Assembly: GCA_013423325.1 (NCBI GenBank) | Contig: BLJB01000275.1 | Coordinates: forward strand, 80,178 to 144,177 | Direction of reading: 5' to 3' | DNA: 64,000 nt | From: Usnea hakonensis | Lineage: Eukaryota > Ascomycota > Lecanoromycetes > Lecanorales > Parmeliaceae | Shown here: positions 46,830 to 57,611 of the stretch, piece after piece | How the letters are laid out: every line of letters begins with the position of its first letter | Position numbering within the stretch: position 1 is the first letter of the stretch | Program-made: the position numbers and the translations under genes | Notes under the pieces: generated by a model | What the model saw: the letters and a program-made list of their open reading frames with translations, nothing else | What the model was told of the DNA's origin: nothing | The model's database searches: none

Positions 46830-48389
46830 TCAGAATCCCATGCCATGCAAGACCTCCGCGTTTGCGCGAAAAATGCGCTTCTTATCAGCCGCATCTATGA
46901 AAGTGGCATTTACAATCGCCTCGATGTCTCCCGGGTATTCAAAAGGTGGTCTATAAGGCCAATCCTAGCATCGTAGTCATCAGGACCCTCTAAGATGCGC
47001 CAAGGGTAGGGCTATTTGCTTACCGTCCCGAAAAGTAACTCACTCGGTGGGATACCATATACAAGCAGACCTTGGACTTGGTGATAGAAAGTTGGACCTG
47101 CACTGTCCCACCAGAATCTTGGAAGTCAATGTCAGTTGCAGAAGGTACCTGTGGGTGTGCCTGAGGTCACACAGTTACCTCTTACTATATGCCGTCTTCG
47201 CAGAAGCCTCAAGCGCTGGGTAATAAGACTTGAAAAATCTATCCTCAATGCTTGGTAGTGAGCCTCCTACTGAAGGAATTTGGTAGCGGATCTTGGTAAA
47301 GTTTTGAACGGTTTGGGAGGTCGTGAGATCCATGACTGTGCGCGCTGTTTCGAAGAAGAACTCGGCGTATGCGTCCGGATAGATAGCTTCATCTTGGTTA
47401 GTACGGGAATTGTAGCTTCGAGAGGCGACAAGCTGGATAGCAAGTGAGAACGCCTACTTGGATTTCCAGAGATGAAAGTCCCATTGATGTTTAACAAAGG
47501 GCTACTAGAGTGTATAAACACAACCTCAAACGGAGTTTTGCGTGACTGGAGATGGGCGAAGAAAGGAGTTAACTCGGGATTTCCGAGGTATTTGCCTTCA
47601 TGATTCGAGAAAAGTCCAGTCCCAATGGCACCGAGGTGGCTACGTGCGTACTCGACTTCTTTGATACTAGCAGGATGCGCCTGGGTCAGCAACAGAGATG
47701 CGCAAAGACTGCGTAAATTTAGAAAAGAAAACTTACGCTGCTGCCACGTACGGCAGTGGTGTAGTAGTATAGAAGGAAAAATTTCGTGGGTAGGTGCGGA
47801 CAAGCTAGATATAGAGGGCGCGAGTGAGCAATTAGCCACTGCTTTTACATCTGCGGCATACCGCGGAAAGCCACTAGATAGTTTGAGAAATAAGCTGAGA
47901 GGCATCTGGAGGAAGGTTTCAAGATTTTGGACTACCTCATTCATCAATCTTGCTAATCCAACAGAAAACACTTCGTTACCAGGGTAGACTGTAGAGCCAG
48001 GCGTTGATATTGTAACGATGTCATGATCGATGCCTTGCTCAGGATATTAGATAGTAGTCATGGCAAGCAAACAGACTTGACGTGCCATGACTAGCCATGA
48101 AATCGAGATTACTCTGAATACTCCATTGGGGCTGCGCTTTACCAGCGGTAATAGGAACTAATGCACGGTACCAATCTGGGAGGACGTGGCCTACAGGTGG
48201 CGGTCAGCTGCCCGAATACCTCTGCACTGGATAGAGACTGATAGATTTACAGTGAGAATCTACTCTTGTTGCATTGGACACATTGCTCGCACTTGCAGTC
48301 ACTGGTACGAGGATTGCTTCGATGGAGGCGAATGCGGCTGGCGCAAAAGGAAGTGCGGTCAGGTTGATGCCATCTGTAGCCCAAATCAC
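46830..48389 (-). CDS. Amidohydrolase-2 family enzyme, 6-methylsalicylate decarboxylase type
   Basis: Exons (48389 or beyond)-48251, 48190-48086, 48033-47849, 47804-47737, 47666-47458, 47392-47179, 47117-47024 and 46964-46830 join in phase (at least 382 residues). The TIM-barrel metal site is visible: RVDSHCHVLPDWYRA (HxH) near the N-terminus, VVFIHSSSPLLNINGTF, and the late Asp in LLFGTDWPYRPPFEYP. DKKRIFRANAEVLHGM ends the protein. The family includes ACMSD and fungal 6-MSA decarboxylases; substrate here is unknown. A hydrophobic N-terminus (LPFAPAAFASIEAILVPVTA) suggests secretion, but no ATG is found, so the first exon is missing or lost. One intron (48034-48085) has a GC donor. Residues after MNE include about 25 not expected in the family. 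Confidence 0.7.
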
Positions 48390-48779
48390 AAGCCGTAAGT
48401 GTTCGCCCTCTATATCATAGACACTTTGAACACGAACCCACGCTTGCGGCCTTGATTATGTTTTCAATCACTGGAGAATAGACATGCGCCCGGACTAAGG
48501 CAATGACAAGGAAAGACAAAGTATATGATTCGAGTTGGAGATGTCCACATGGTGAAGTATAGTTGGTGATTAAAACTGTACTGATGTGGAAGTTAGTCAG
48601 AATACGTCTTATGATATTCTGCGCCTTTAATAGTCGGCCGATGGTTGAGTGATGAGGTTGCAGGATGACGGCATTAGCGTGGTCCAGGCACCCCTGCGAT
48701 TGAGCAGACCTTCCCACCATCGAACCTCTAAGGGAGGCTCTTTGGAACAGCTCCGCGCGAAGGAGTAAGAGGCTGAGAT

Positions 48780-49855
48780 CTACTATAATTATTCCAACAT
48801 GTGACTTTGGATATTCGCGGAGGTATTAAAAATCATATTAGGGTCGGTTCCGAACGGCGCGCTGATCCGATAGCACTTCACATCTGCTGTATGTTCCAGC
48901 ACAAAATCGAAACACCTCATTGTATCCAAATTGCTGGTTGAAGCGAGACGTCTAATCACTTCAAATGATGGAATGTCCCCAGTCTCTTCACTTGGAAAGT
49001 CGAGGTTTGCGCCTCTAGTATGTAGAATCTAGACAGTCTCAAACGAGTTGAAGGATCTGATCGGACTGTCGACAGGTGTTCTACCACCTTTGCTATAGTC
49101 GTTCGCTGATAAAGCACAGTCCAGGAAAACCCTGACCCCTGCTACCCGCCCAGAATGTGCTGCAAGATGAAGACATGTTCAACCATCTTGCAGACGATCA
49201 AATGGTGAGGCGTCCTCGAAGTGCTCCAGAATGTACTCGATAGCTGGCAGCCATCCATGATCTGCTGCGACGTGGAGTAGCGTATATTTGTCGTTGGTTC
49301 GAGTGTAGAGGCTACTAAACTTGGCGGATGGAGACTGCAGTATCATCTCCAGCATCGGACGGGAAGCCGAGTTTTCAACAGTCTATGGCCGTATGTGCAA
49401 AATTGCAAACTCTAATAATCTATATTCTTCAATTTTTTAATTTCTATTTTGAATCTACTTTCTCTTGTATCCCATGGATTGGTAGGGCGTAAATTTCAGG
49501 GGTAAGCGACCAAACAAAAAAACAGTCCTTTTTTGCAACTCACTACGCTTCAATAATAAAGACTCGGGATCAATCACTGCTTCTCGGTCGAGTGTCCGAC
49601 TACCGACGTTGATGGATATAGCCTCTGACAAGGCAGCGAGTGAAAGTGGATAGACAGCCCAAATATCCAACGCAGCGTTCTCTGGATAATGACTTGGTTT
49701 TCTTTATTCCTTGCGATAGTGCTTGAATACTGTAAAGACGAATACCTTCGTCTCCACCTTCTCACAAAAATTTCGGTGCTCATGAAATCCATTAAAAAGG
49801 AAAAATAGCTCGACGCACGTTGATCAAACATTGCTGCTACTATCGTGGCTTTCAT
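48780..49855 (-). pseudogene. Broken ankyrin-repeat gene
   Basis: From 49383 downward the minus strand reads as ankyrin repeats (KYTLLHVAADHGWLPAIEYI, TCLHLAAHSGRVAGVRVFLD, GGRTPVD, ILHTRGANLDF). In-frame stops interrupt it: TGA at 49181-49179 where Trp (TGG) is expected, and TAG at 49031-49029 where Gln (CAG) is likely. Upstream frames at 49855-49574 and 49670-49455 look like the matching N-terminal part (RNKENQVIIQRTLR; VYPLSLAALSEAIS) in two different frames. Both stops fit single transitions. The 3' end runs into TGTTGGAATA-like sequence (minus, from 48797), which could be an LTR end. I consider the locus dead. Confidence 0.65.
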
Positions 49856-50772
49856 TTTCTAAAGACCACCATGGTCATGGCCAAACTCCTACAACCTTGT
49901 TATGGAAGGGGCATGGGGCATGGGGGTGTACGCTGACTTGATGGCAGCTTAGGAAGCTAACATTATTATTTTAGATCTCGGCTACAGGAGATTTTATACA
50001 TGGACTGACCGTCATTGTTGGAAGAATGTGTTTGTAGACCTGGTTCATGCTACAAATCTGACGGGGTTGATCATCTTGGTCGTCGTGTTTTGTGCTTCAA
50101 GTATCTACACATAGGTACTGTTCACCGCTTTTTCTTAGCGAAAATAGATTGCAAATTTCCCGTAGGCGTAGGAAGGGGGCAGCCTTCTCTCGTAGCGTTA
50201 TATGAATGGATTTACTGCAGACGTAGCGGAGGGACACATGTCTAGGATGAAGAGAAGCTTCGATTACACAGTGGCGTGACGTCCATGGGTCGTAGTGTAA
50301 AGCGAGAGCTGAAGGTAAGACCCATTCCCCATCTCCTAACCCCTTCCCTTGCATTCCAATCCTGACCGAAATTAGGCATTTCACAACTTCAAGATAAACG
50401 CTTCAAGCTCGTAACTCGAATACTCCTGCTACACCCTGCAGAATCAAAACCAACAGTTCCTAGTATCACAAACGGCGTACGCTGATTGAATAGCAGGTTA
50501 AGATTTAAGAGGTCATGAAAGGAGACAGTTGGAACGCAGCTATGATGTTGCTTCGTCACACCAAAGTATTGCATGGCTTGTTGCGGAGAAAAGGACCTCA
50601 GTACGCGCAGCAAACGAAAAGGAAACTACGGAAAGAGTCTTTTGGTCATTGTTTCCATATTGCAAATCTGATACGCAGTGACGCATACGATTGAGTAGGG
50701 AAGTCATTAACTAAAAAGATGAGTTACAGTCATAGATGTAGCGACCCTTTTCTGATGCTAGAATGTTGCCGC
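49856..50772. other. Intergenic, no gene seen
   Basis: About 900 bp downstream of the Cid1-type gene. Several short frames occur, none with protein-like content that I can support. Confidence 0.45.
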
Positions 50773-53598
50773 CTAGTTGGAAACAGCTCCTCCATTCCCA
50801 CTATAGTCTTGTTTCACTTGCTTTCTCAAAGTCTCGACCATGGTAGGACGCCCGTCTTTTTGCCCCGGGACCGTCCCATTGCCCTTCTTGCCTCCATTCT
50901 GGCCAGGTGCCATATCTTTCTTTGGCCTCGGACCGAATGGTCGATACTGTAGGTTGTCCTTCTCCTCTGCTTCAGCGAACAAGTCTTCAGGGCCCTTGCC
51001 AGGAATGACGCCCGCGTTTTGTATCAATGTATGTGCTCTCCGAAACTCGTCCCGTATGGCAACAATACCATTGTGTACCACTGTCCGGGCAATATTGTGG
51101 TTAGTCTCGAACGGGTCTTCAATAGCGAACAAGTACCGCTGGCGAATTTCTTTTGTTTGGGGGCCAGGTCCACTGAGATCAATAGTCTCTGTCTTAGCAC
51201 CTGTCCATCCCTTTGCTTGTTTGGATATGATGCCGCCCATTGTGCGTAAAGAGAGGGTATCCTGAATCCACGCGAAGCCACCAGAAGGCGAGCCGTACCC
51301 TTGCTGAGCAAAATAGCGGAAGAATGCGCACAGTAATGATCCAAGGGACTCTTGATTGAAGGTCAACTGCCCTTGATGAGCCAGCTCAAGGATCTTCTCT
51401 TCGTTTCTGAAAAATTGAATGTTGTATCCTTCCAACAAGACTTCTTTTGCAGACATCTCATCTTGCAGCATTAGCGGCGAAATTTGGAGATTAGGTACAA
51501 CGGGCGGGTTTGCGACATTAACGAGGTAATGCAATACCATGAGCACATAGCCGTAGGATGAAAGTGTACCATGATATGGAGTGTTGATCTTGCGCTTCTT
51601 CGACCACGCTTTGACGAAAAGGACCATTTGGCGGACTCTTGGATCACAAGACGCGTAGCACTTCAAGAGATGAGAATTGTGTAAGGCGAGATGGTTGGAG
51701 AAGTTGATATCACATTGGATGCCTACCCCTTCTTTCGGAAAATCAAGAGGATGGGCTGCTGGAGGAGGGCGGTATCTTCTAAGAACATTTGGCAGGTCTT
51801 GAAGCGCAGCACGGGTCCTCTGAAGCTCCTCCTCACCTTCGCCGAAGTTAGTATTTCGTACGTCGAAGGTTAAAATATGGGGCTCGTTTAGTCGGGTGTT
51901 GTGAGGTTTTGGCAATCCATGCCTCTCCAAAGCCGAAAGAAATTTGTTTATAATTCGTCTCTCTTCTGGTTCGTACCATCCATCCTGTATTGCAAGTCTG
52001 TATAAGCGGGCTCGCTCTGCGTCAGTTTTTTCGATTAGGCTGGAGTCGTCACGCTCCAGGTCATCTGTTGCTTTCTTAGATTGTTCTTCCCCAGCTACCT
52101 TGGATTGACCTCCGCCCTTTGCTTGTGTGGTATCTGGTGCAGATGATGCAGAAGATTCGACGCGTTCGGATGCATCGTGATCTCGATTTTCATCAGGTTT
52201 GGCAGTGTTCAAGGCTTCAACCTCAGGCACTGCACTATCGGGTGCCACCTCGTTTGGTTGGTTCTGAGGAGCAGTAGAGTCAGGCTTCTCCAGATTCTTC
52301 TCCTCTTTCTTTGGCGGCTTTTGAACTTTGGGCGCTGGGGGTGGTGCATCTCTCTCTTTCTCGTACTTTGTGCGCTCAGCCAGAAGCAAAGTCGCTAGTG
52401 TGGGGGATGGCTTCTCACAAAACCGAATAATTGGAACTCTTGTCCTTGTCAAGAGTCTTGCGCCATAGCCAAGATCAAGCAGTGCCTTCTCAATCAATCT
52501 CGGAAGATCTGAGTCTGGCGATGATGTTTCCGGCGTCGACATAGGGGAGACAAGGACTAGATCCATGTCCGATTCTTTCGTAGCAAATGTTGTACTGAGG
52601 CTCCCAAAGCACTTCAATTCCACACTATTTGGCTCAAAGACTCCGTCTCTGTCTCGGTTCAACTCATACTCCGATACTGCGTCTCGGCACACCTTTTCCA
52701 GGCTCTGCCGCAATGCTTGCTTCTCTAGATACTCTTCCCGACTAATTTCTGATTGGGCTATCTGAAATTGTGCCATATTCCAGAGATAAGCGACCTGTGT
52801 TTCTGGACTTGCTCGGGAGGGCTGGTTCTGGGGGTGATTTGCTCGTTGTGACTGCACGCCATAGGGATTAGGGTTGTATAGCTGTCTGGCTGTTGGGAGC
52901 GGCCGACCGTGGGCCTGGTTACCTATCGAAACAGACTGGGTTAGTGAAGAGACTTTTATTTGATAAGAAGAATGTTGGCGCGCAGGAGAACTTTGTCTTC
53001 CTTGATGCTGGGTATTGTTGTATCTCTTACCTCCATGAGGGGAACGACTTTGCCAATGGGGAGCCGAATACTGTTCATTTGGGACTTGAGGTGGGAGATG
53101 ATCTCGGGCAGAATCTAGCGCCCTAGATGTTCGACGGGGAGTTTGGCCATTCAATGGCGCACCGACCGAGACATCCCGGTTCAGTTGCGCCAACTGTTGA
53201 CGTCTCTGGGTTTGGCTTGGTTGCCTGGAAGCATTTTGATAAGAGCTATAGCTTCCATTATGGACAGTATTTGTGGGAAAGGGCCCAGGCGGTATGCCGT
53301 TGCTAAGGATCATCCCACGAAGATGGTGCTCAAGATTGATGTCACTCGCCAACGACTGTGGTGTTATAGAAGACTGGTCGGTATGAGCTTGCCTTATGGG
53401 AATGTTGACTTGAGGCGTGGCTGGTAGGCTGGGAAAGTAGTTGTTCTGAGACATGGCATTTGGCTCGGCAGAGGCCACATAGTAGCCATTACAGGGAGCA
53501 AAATCCCGCTGCACGGGCATTGCCGGTAGATTGACACGAGGTCTGCTTCCAGATGCATCTGGCGTAGATCCATCGTAGCTGCCCTCAACACCTGACAT
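50773..53598 (-). CDS. Cid1-type terminal nucleotidyltransferase (poly(A)/poly(U) polymerase)
   Basis: A single 941-residue ORF with ATG start. The first 280 residues are Gln/Ser/Pro-rich and probably disordered. The nucleotidyltransferase palm follows: CFGSLSTTFATKESDMDLVL has the G-S and the first two catalytic Asp (DxD), split from the third Asp (EGVGIQCDINFSNHLALHNS) by a long charged insertion (residues about 430-590). The PAP-associated domain includes LFVKAWSKKRKINTPYHGTL, SSYGYVLMVLHYLVN and GSLLCAFFRYFAQQ. Homologues add U or A to RNA 3' ends in RNA turnover; Cid1 of fission yeast is the model. Substrate preference is not visible. It is divergent from TFIIF alpha. Confidence 0.9.
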   Translation of the reverse strand: MSGVEGSYDGSTPDASGSRPRVNLPAMPVQRDFAPCNGYYVASAEPNAMSQNNYFPSLPATPQVNIPIRQAHTDQSSITPQSLASDINLEHHLRGMILSNGIPPGPFPTNTVHNGSYSSYQNASRQPSQTQRRQQLAQLNRDVSVGAPLNGQTPRRTSRALDSARDHLPPQVPNEQYSAPHWQSRSPHGGKRYNNTQHQGRQSSPARQHSSYQIKVSSLTQSVSIGNQAHGRPLPTARQLYNPNPYGVQSQRANHPQNQPSRASPETQVAYLWNMAQFQIAQSEISREEYLEKQALRQSLEKVCRDAVSEYELNRDRDGVFEPNSVELKCFGSLSTTFATKESDMDLVLVSPMSTPETSSPDSDLPRLIEKALLDLGYGARLLTRTRVPIIRFCEKPSPTLATLLLAERTKYEKERDAPPPAPKVQKPPKKEEKNLEKPDSTAPQNQPNEVAPDSAVPEVEALNTAKPDENRDHDASERVESSASSAPDTTQAKGGGQSKVAGEEQSKKATDDLERDDSSLIEKTDAERARLYRLAIQDGWYEPEERRIINKFLSALERHGLPKPHNTRLNEPHILTFDVRNTNFGEGEEELQRTRAALQDLPNVLRRYRPPPAAHPLDFPKEGVGIQCDINFSNHLALHNSHLLKCYASCDPRVRQMVLFVKAWSKKRKINTPYHGTLSSYGYVLMVLHYLVNVANPPVVPNLQISPLMLQDEMSAKEVLLEGYNIQFFRNEEKILELAHQGQLTFNQESLGSLLCAFFRYFAQQGYGSPSGGFAWIQDTLSLRTMGGIISKQAKGWTGAKTETIDLSGPGPQTKEIRQRYLFAIEDPFETNHNIARTVVHNGIVAIRDEFRRAHTLIQNAGVIPGKGPEDLFAEAEEKDNLQYRPFGPRPKKDMAPGQNGGKKGNGTVPGQKDGRPTMVETLRKQVKQDYSGNGGAVSN

Positions 53599-54458
53599 GA
53601 CTGCTGTTTTATAGGCCAGATACTAGATCCAAACTATACATTTGATCGCCGAGCTGTCATTCGGCAGGTTTTAGTTAAGGATGTGAATTATGCGACTCAC
53701 GATTTCAAGTGTAGATCTTAATAAGTCTCAACCCGGCTATCAAAAGGCATGAATAGAAGGACAATAGGAATCAATTTCTCAAGCCCGCATCTTATCAACA
53801 CTTGTGAATTGATGCACGCATTTCACCTCAAACGTACTGTCCGGCTCAAACAGCAGCTTTAAAGCTGGTTCTATGCCACAAGTTTGTCAACGATGCATGT
53901 ATCCGCCCTGTGCTACCATACATTCTAGCTAGCACGGGGGAGTGGAATGTTTATTATCGTTAGTTGTACTCCACCTCTCCCCTTTTCTATGACGAGTGAT
54001 TGAAGATAGATCTAGCTGTCTTCTCCCTGACCGCCACAAGATAGAGAATTGCATATACGAAAAGGATTAATTGCCTACTTTACTTACAAAGAACATCCAC
54101 CTTTTGGAAAGCTTGGAAGAGCCGCGCGGCTAGATCGAAGGCAAGTGTAGCCTAAGCGCTTATATGTTGTAGGGCTGCTCTAGTCCGCCTGCAGTTCAAG
54201 TAAGGGAATCTCGGACCCACATGAATGGACAAAGACAACACTTACAACGTCAACGTACATTCACAAGCTGCAACTCACTTGCAAGCGCTCTCTTGCATAG
54301 CTGTCGGTAGTATTTCTCTTGTGAGACTGTAGGATGAGGCCATGATTTAAACGATCAGCTACTGCGCTGGGACTGCACCGACCCCTCTCACCTTCAACAC
54401 CCTCGGTTCCACTTGTCACCATCATCCTACCAAGCTTCTCACAAGTCTCACACTTTCT
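53599..54458. other. Divergent promoter region, Cid1-type gene and TFIIF alpha
   Basis: About 860 bp between two start codons, likely holding both promoters. The final 80 bp before 54459 is CT-rich, common upstream of fungal transcripts. No ORF is supported. Confidence 0.5.
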
Positions 54459-56918
54459 TTGATCACCACCATCATGAGTGCCTCACCAGCCGAGCGTACC
54501 CCGGGGCGTACCCCAGGGCAAACGCCTAACGGCGCGCTGGGACCCATAAAGCGGAGGCCACAAGCAGACCCAATGATGCGACCTAAAGCCAGACAGAAGC
54601 CGCGCCCACAGCAGCCTACGACGCCGCTCGCATCTTCCATTCCGAAAGCGAAAGCTAATGGAATCAGAGCCCCTATTCCCGGACAGACGCAAGCGATGCC
54701 CCAACATCCTGGTCGACCAACCCCGGCATTCTCACGTCCGCCACCTGCGCCTACGAGTTACTCGGAAAACGGTAGCAGCGGGTTTTCATCCCTTGTGGTC
54801 GGAGAGTATCGCGACTATCCGCTGGTTATGACAAAGCGAGCTTTGATGGAAGGCTTTAGGAACCATGTCGCGCGGTTTCCAAGCAAAAAGAATGTTGACC
54901 CCAGAAACGCCAGCGAATTCGAACGGCCCGTCAGACTACATCGAAGAGATCCTCGAGCACCACCAGCGGGTGGAGCAGGTGTCAAGGGTGAGGACCAGGC
55001 TATTGGCGGCACAGAAGGTATGGATGACAAAGAAAAGGAGAGACAAGACATCTTGAGGGCTGAGAGGGAAGCCCAACGAGCGGCCGACATGGCTTTAGTG
55101 GCGCCCGCTGTGAATAGTGGAGGTGGGAAGAAGCTTAGCAATTTTCAAAAAAAGACAGAGCAGGTCTATCGGAATGACAAAACGGATGCACAAAAGAAAC
55201 AGTCCCAGCTACGTTACGAAGAAGCTCTACCATGGCATTTGGAGGACTTTGACAACAAGAATACCTGGGTGGGAAGCTACGAAGCGGCCTTATCGGACAC
55301 ATACGCTATGATGCACCAAGGGCCAGATGGCGCATTTCGAGTGTCCCCTCTTCAAAAGTGGTACAAATTCACCCAGAAAAATCAATTCAAGACTTTAACC
55401 ATAGATGAAGCGGAAACCCGTTTCAACAAGAAAGTCAAAGAGCCTCGTTGGTTTATGGACTCAGAGCAAGCAAGACTGCAGAGGCAGGCGGAGCTGGATA
55501 ATAAGAAAGCCGGCAAAAAGCTGTTTTTGGGTAAAACAGAGAAGGGCGGTGGAGGCAGCGGATCTGCAGTCCCCAAAGTCAAGCACGAGAACGCTGATGC
55601 CGACGACCTCGACTTCATAGAGGATCGCTTTGCAGACGACGAGGAGCATATGGTCTTTGAAGAGGACGAGGACACAAAAGAAGCCGAAGAGAGGATCAAA
55701 AAAGATCAACTGCAGGCGAACATTTTTGACCTAAAGGAAGAGAAAGAGTACGAAAAGCAAGAGCTACTGGAGAAAAAGGAGAAGGAGGCTCAGAAGAAGC
55801 TTGGCAAAAGCGTCAAGAAGGCTTTGAAAAGACGCGAAAAGAATTATGTCTATGATTCCGACTCTTCGGCCAACCCCTATACATCACAAGTAAATTGTCC
55901 GCTAACAGTATTAGCTCTTCGCTGACAGGTTATTCAGAGCGAAACCGACGACACAGAAACCGAGCGCCTGAAGGAAGAAGAGCTCAAGAAAGAAGAAGAG
56001 CGCAAAAAAGCCGAGAATAGGAACACTCCGGATAGGGAAAAGAAGAAATCCAAGTCGTCTGGCGCCTCTGGAACCAATACGCCCTCAGGCCGCCCCTCGA
56101 AGCACGCCGATCCTCTCAAGCGCTCGACTTCCTCCAACAACCTCAAGAAGCGACCAGGATCGCCCCTTGATTCAGAAGCAAGCGGCAATGAATCCGCGCG
56201 CAAGAAGCAAAAGAAGAAGCACCCCCTCGTTGCCGCCCAAATCCAATCTTCGTCAACCCTACAAGCGCCTTCCCGTCCAGGATCCCCACCCATACCGAGC
56301 GGCAAGGACCCCAAGACCTCCGCAAAACGTCGCCACGGTTCCGGCAGTGATACTGAAGGCAATGCTGGCTCTGGCGGCGACATGAGCGATGGGACCCGCA
56401 AGAAAAAGCTGAAGCTAACCATGTCCAGCAAGAACGGGTCGCCGCATGGAAGCAGAGCTGGAAGTCCGGATGTTGCCAATGGCGCGAAGCCCACCAAAGC
56501 AACAAGTCGGGCAGGTAGTCCTGGTACGTCCCTTTCTCTCAGCGCACTATCCGATGCGCTCCTCCGGCACATACAAGAAGCGAACCCAATCACCCTCCCC
56601 CTCCCGCCTTCCCGATCAAAAGACCCAACCATCCAAAACCTAGCCCCAACTAACATCACCATTCTCAATCTAGGTCCCTCCCCCGCACCCCCACCCTCAC
56701 AGCCCGCCGAACTACCCACCACCCAAACAGCCCCCTTCCCCACGGGCGAAGAAGTCCGCTCCAAGATCCCCCCAACCGGCATAACGGTCGGGGAACTTCT
56801 CGCTTGCTTCAAGGGCGCCGTTGCGACGACGGAGCAGAAGACGCGCTTCACGGCGCTCATGAGACAGTATTCGCGATTCGACAAGGCGACGAGGAAATTG
56901 ATGCCTGTGGATCCGTGA
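54459..56918 (+). CDS. TFG1: Transcription initiation factor TFIIF alpha subunit (RAP74/Tfg1)
   Basis: Exons 54459-55889, 55929-56523 and 56674-56918 give 756 residues (751 if the second ATG at 54474 is used). The N-terminal dimerisation region has VVGEYRDYPLVMTKRALMEG and VRLHRRDPRAPP. After a charged stretch come YEEALPWHLEDFDNKNTWVG, YAMMHQGPDGAFRVSPLQKW, YKFTQ and EPRWFMDSEQARLQ, the conserved RAP74 core. The middle is acidic then Lys/Ser-rich. The C-terminus (GITVGELLACFKG..TRFTALMRQYSRFDKATRKL) is the winged-helix domain that binds the CTD phosphatase Fcp1 in homologues. TFIIF binds RNA polymerase II in the preinitiation complex. The second intron (150 nt) is a multiple of three, so retention would also be readable. 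Confidence 0.9.
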
Positions 56919-57611
56919 AAAGGGAGAGGAGGTGAGGTAGGGTAGGGGCTTTCGTTGATGATTATTAGTGCTCCAATGGGCACCTTTTTTATCTAGGGTT
57001 AGCGGAGCGGGGAGAGGGAGAGCAAGGGCAGGAGGGTGCCGGCTGCACAGCGCATGCATTTGTTTATCGTTACTGGCCGGTACGGATTGAAGGAGATGCA
57101 GCATAGCGTGTTCCATTCCCGACAATGGGCCAGAGATCCTCGAGGGTGCCCTTTTTGCCTTGTCCCTTGGGCAGATTTCTCAAAAATGCGTGGGTTATGA
57201 GGAACAATGGGATTCAAGCGAAAGTTACTATGCAGTCAATCAATCCCAAAAAAAAACTTGATTTGCATGACGGTGAATACGAAATGAAACGATATTTTAT
57301 CTCTCAACCTAATGTGTAAGTACTTGATGAAATGTTGAACAGAAGAGCTGTTCGTTTCTCAGAGTCATGAATTATATCTATGTACCTTCCTACACCTACT
57401 CTATCAAAACACAAGGAGCGATAACCCTGTTTGCTAATCAAATCCACAACGGCAGCCAAGCCAAACCAGAGCCAGATATAAAGCCCCGGCAGGGTTGCTA
57501 AGGTACACCGAGCACGCCTCCTTGCTTTTCTTTGCCAATTAAAGCCAGTTCTCCCCTCCCTATGCACAGTCTGCGAATGTATGTTTTGCCTGGAAAAAAA
57601 CATTTTTCTAT
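56919..57611. other. 3' intergenic region between convergent TFIIF alpha and FAS alpha genes
   Basis: About 690 bp between stop codons. No gene is supported. Confidence 0.5.
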
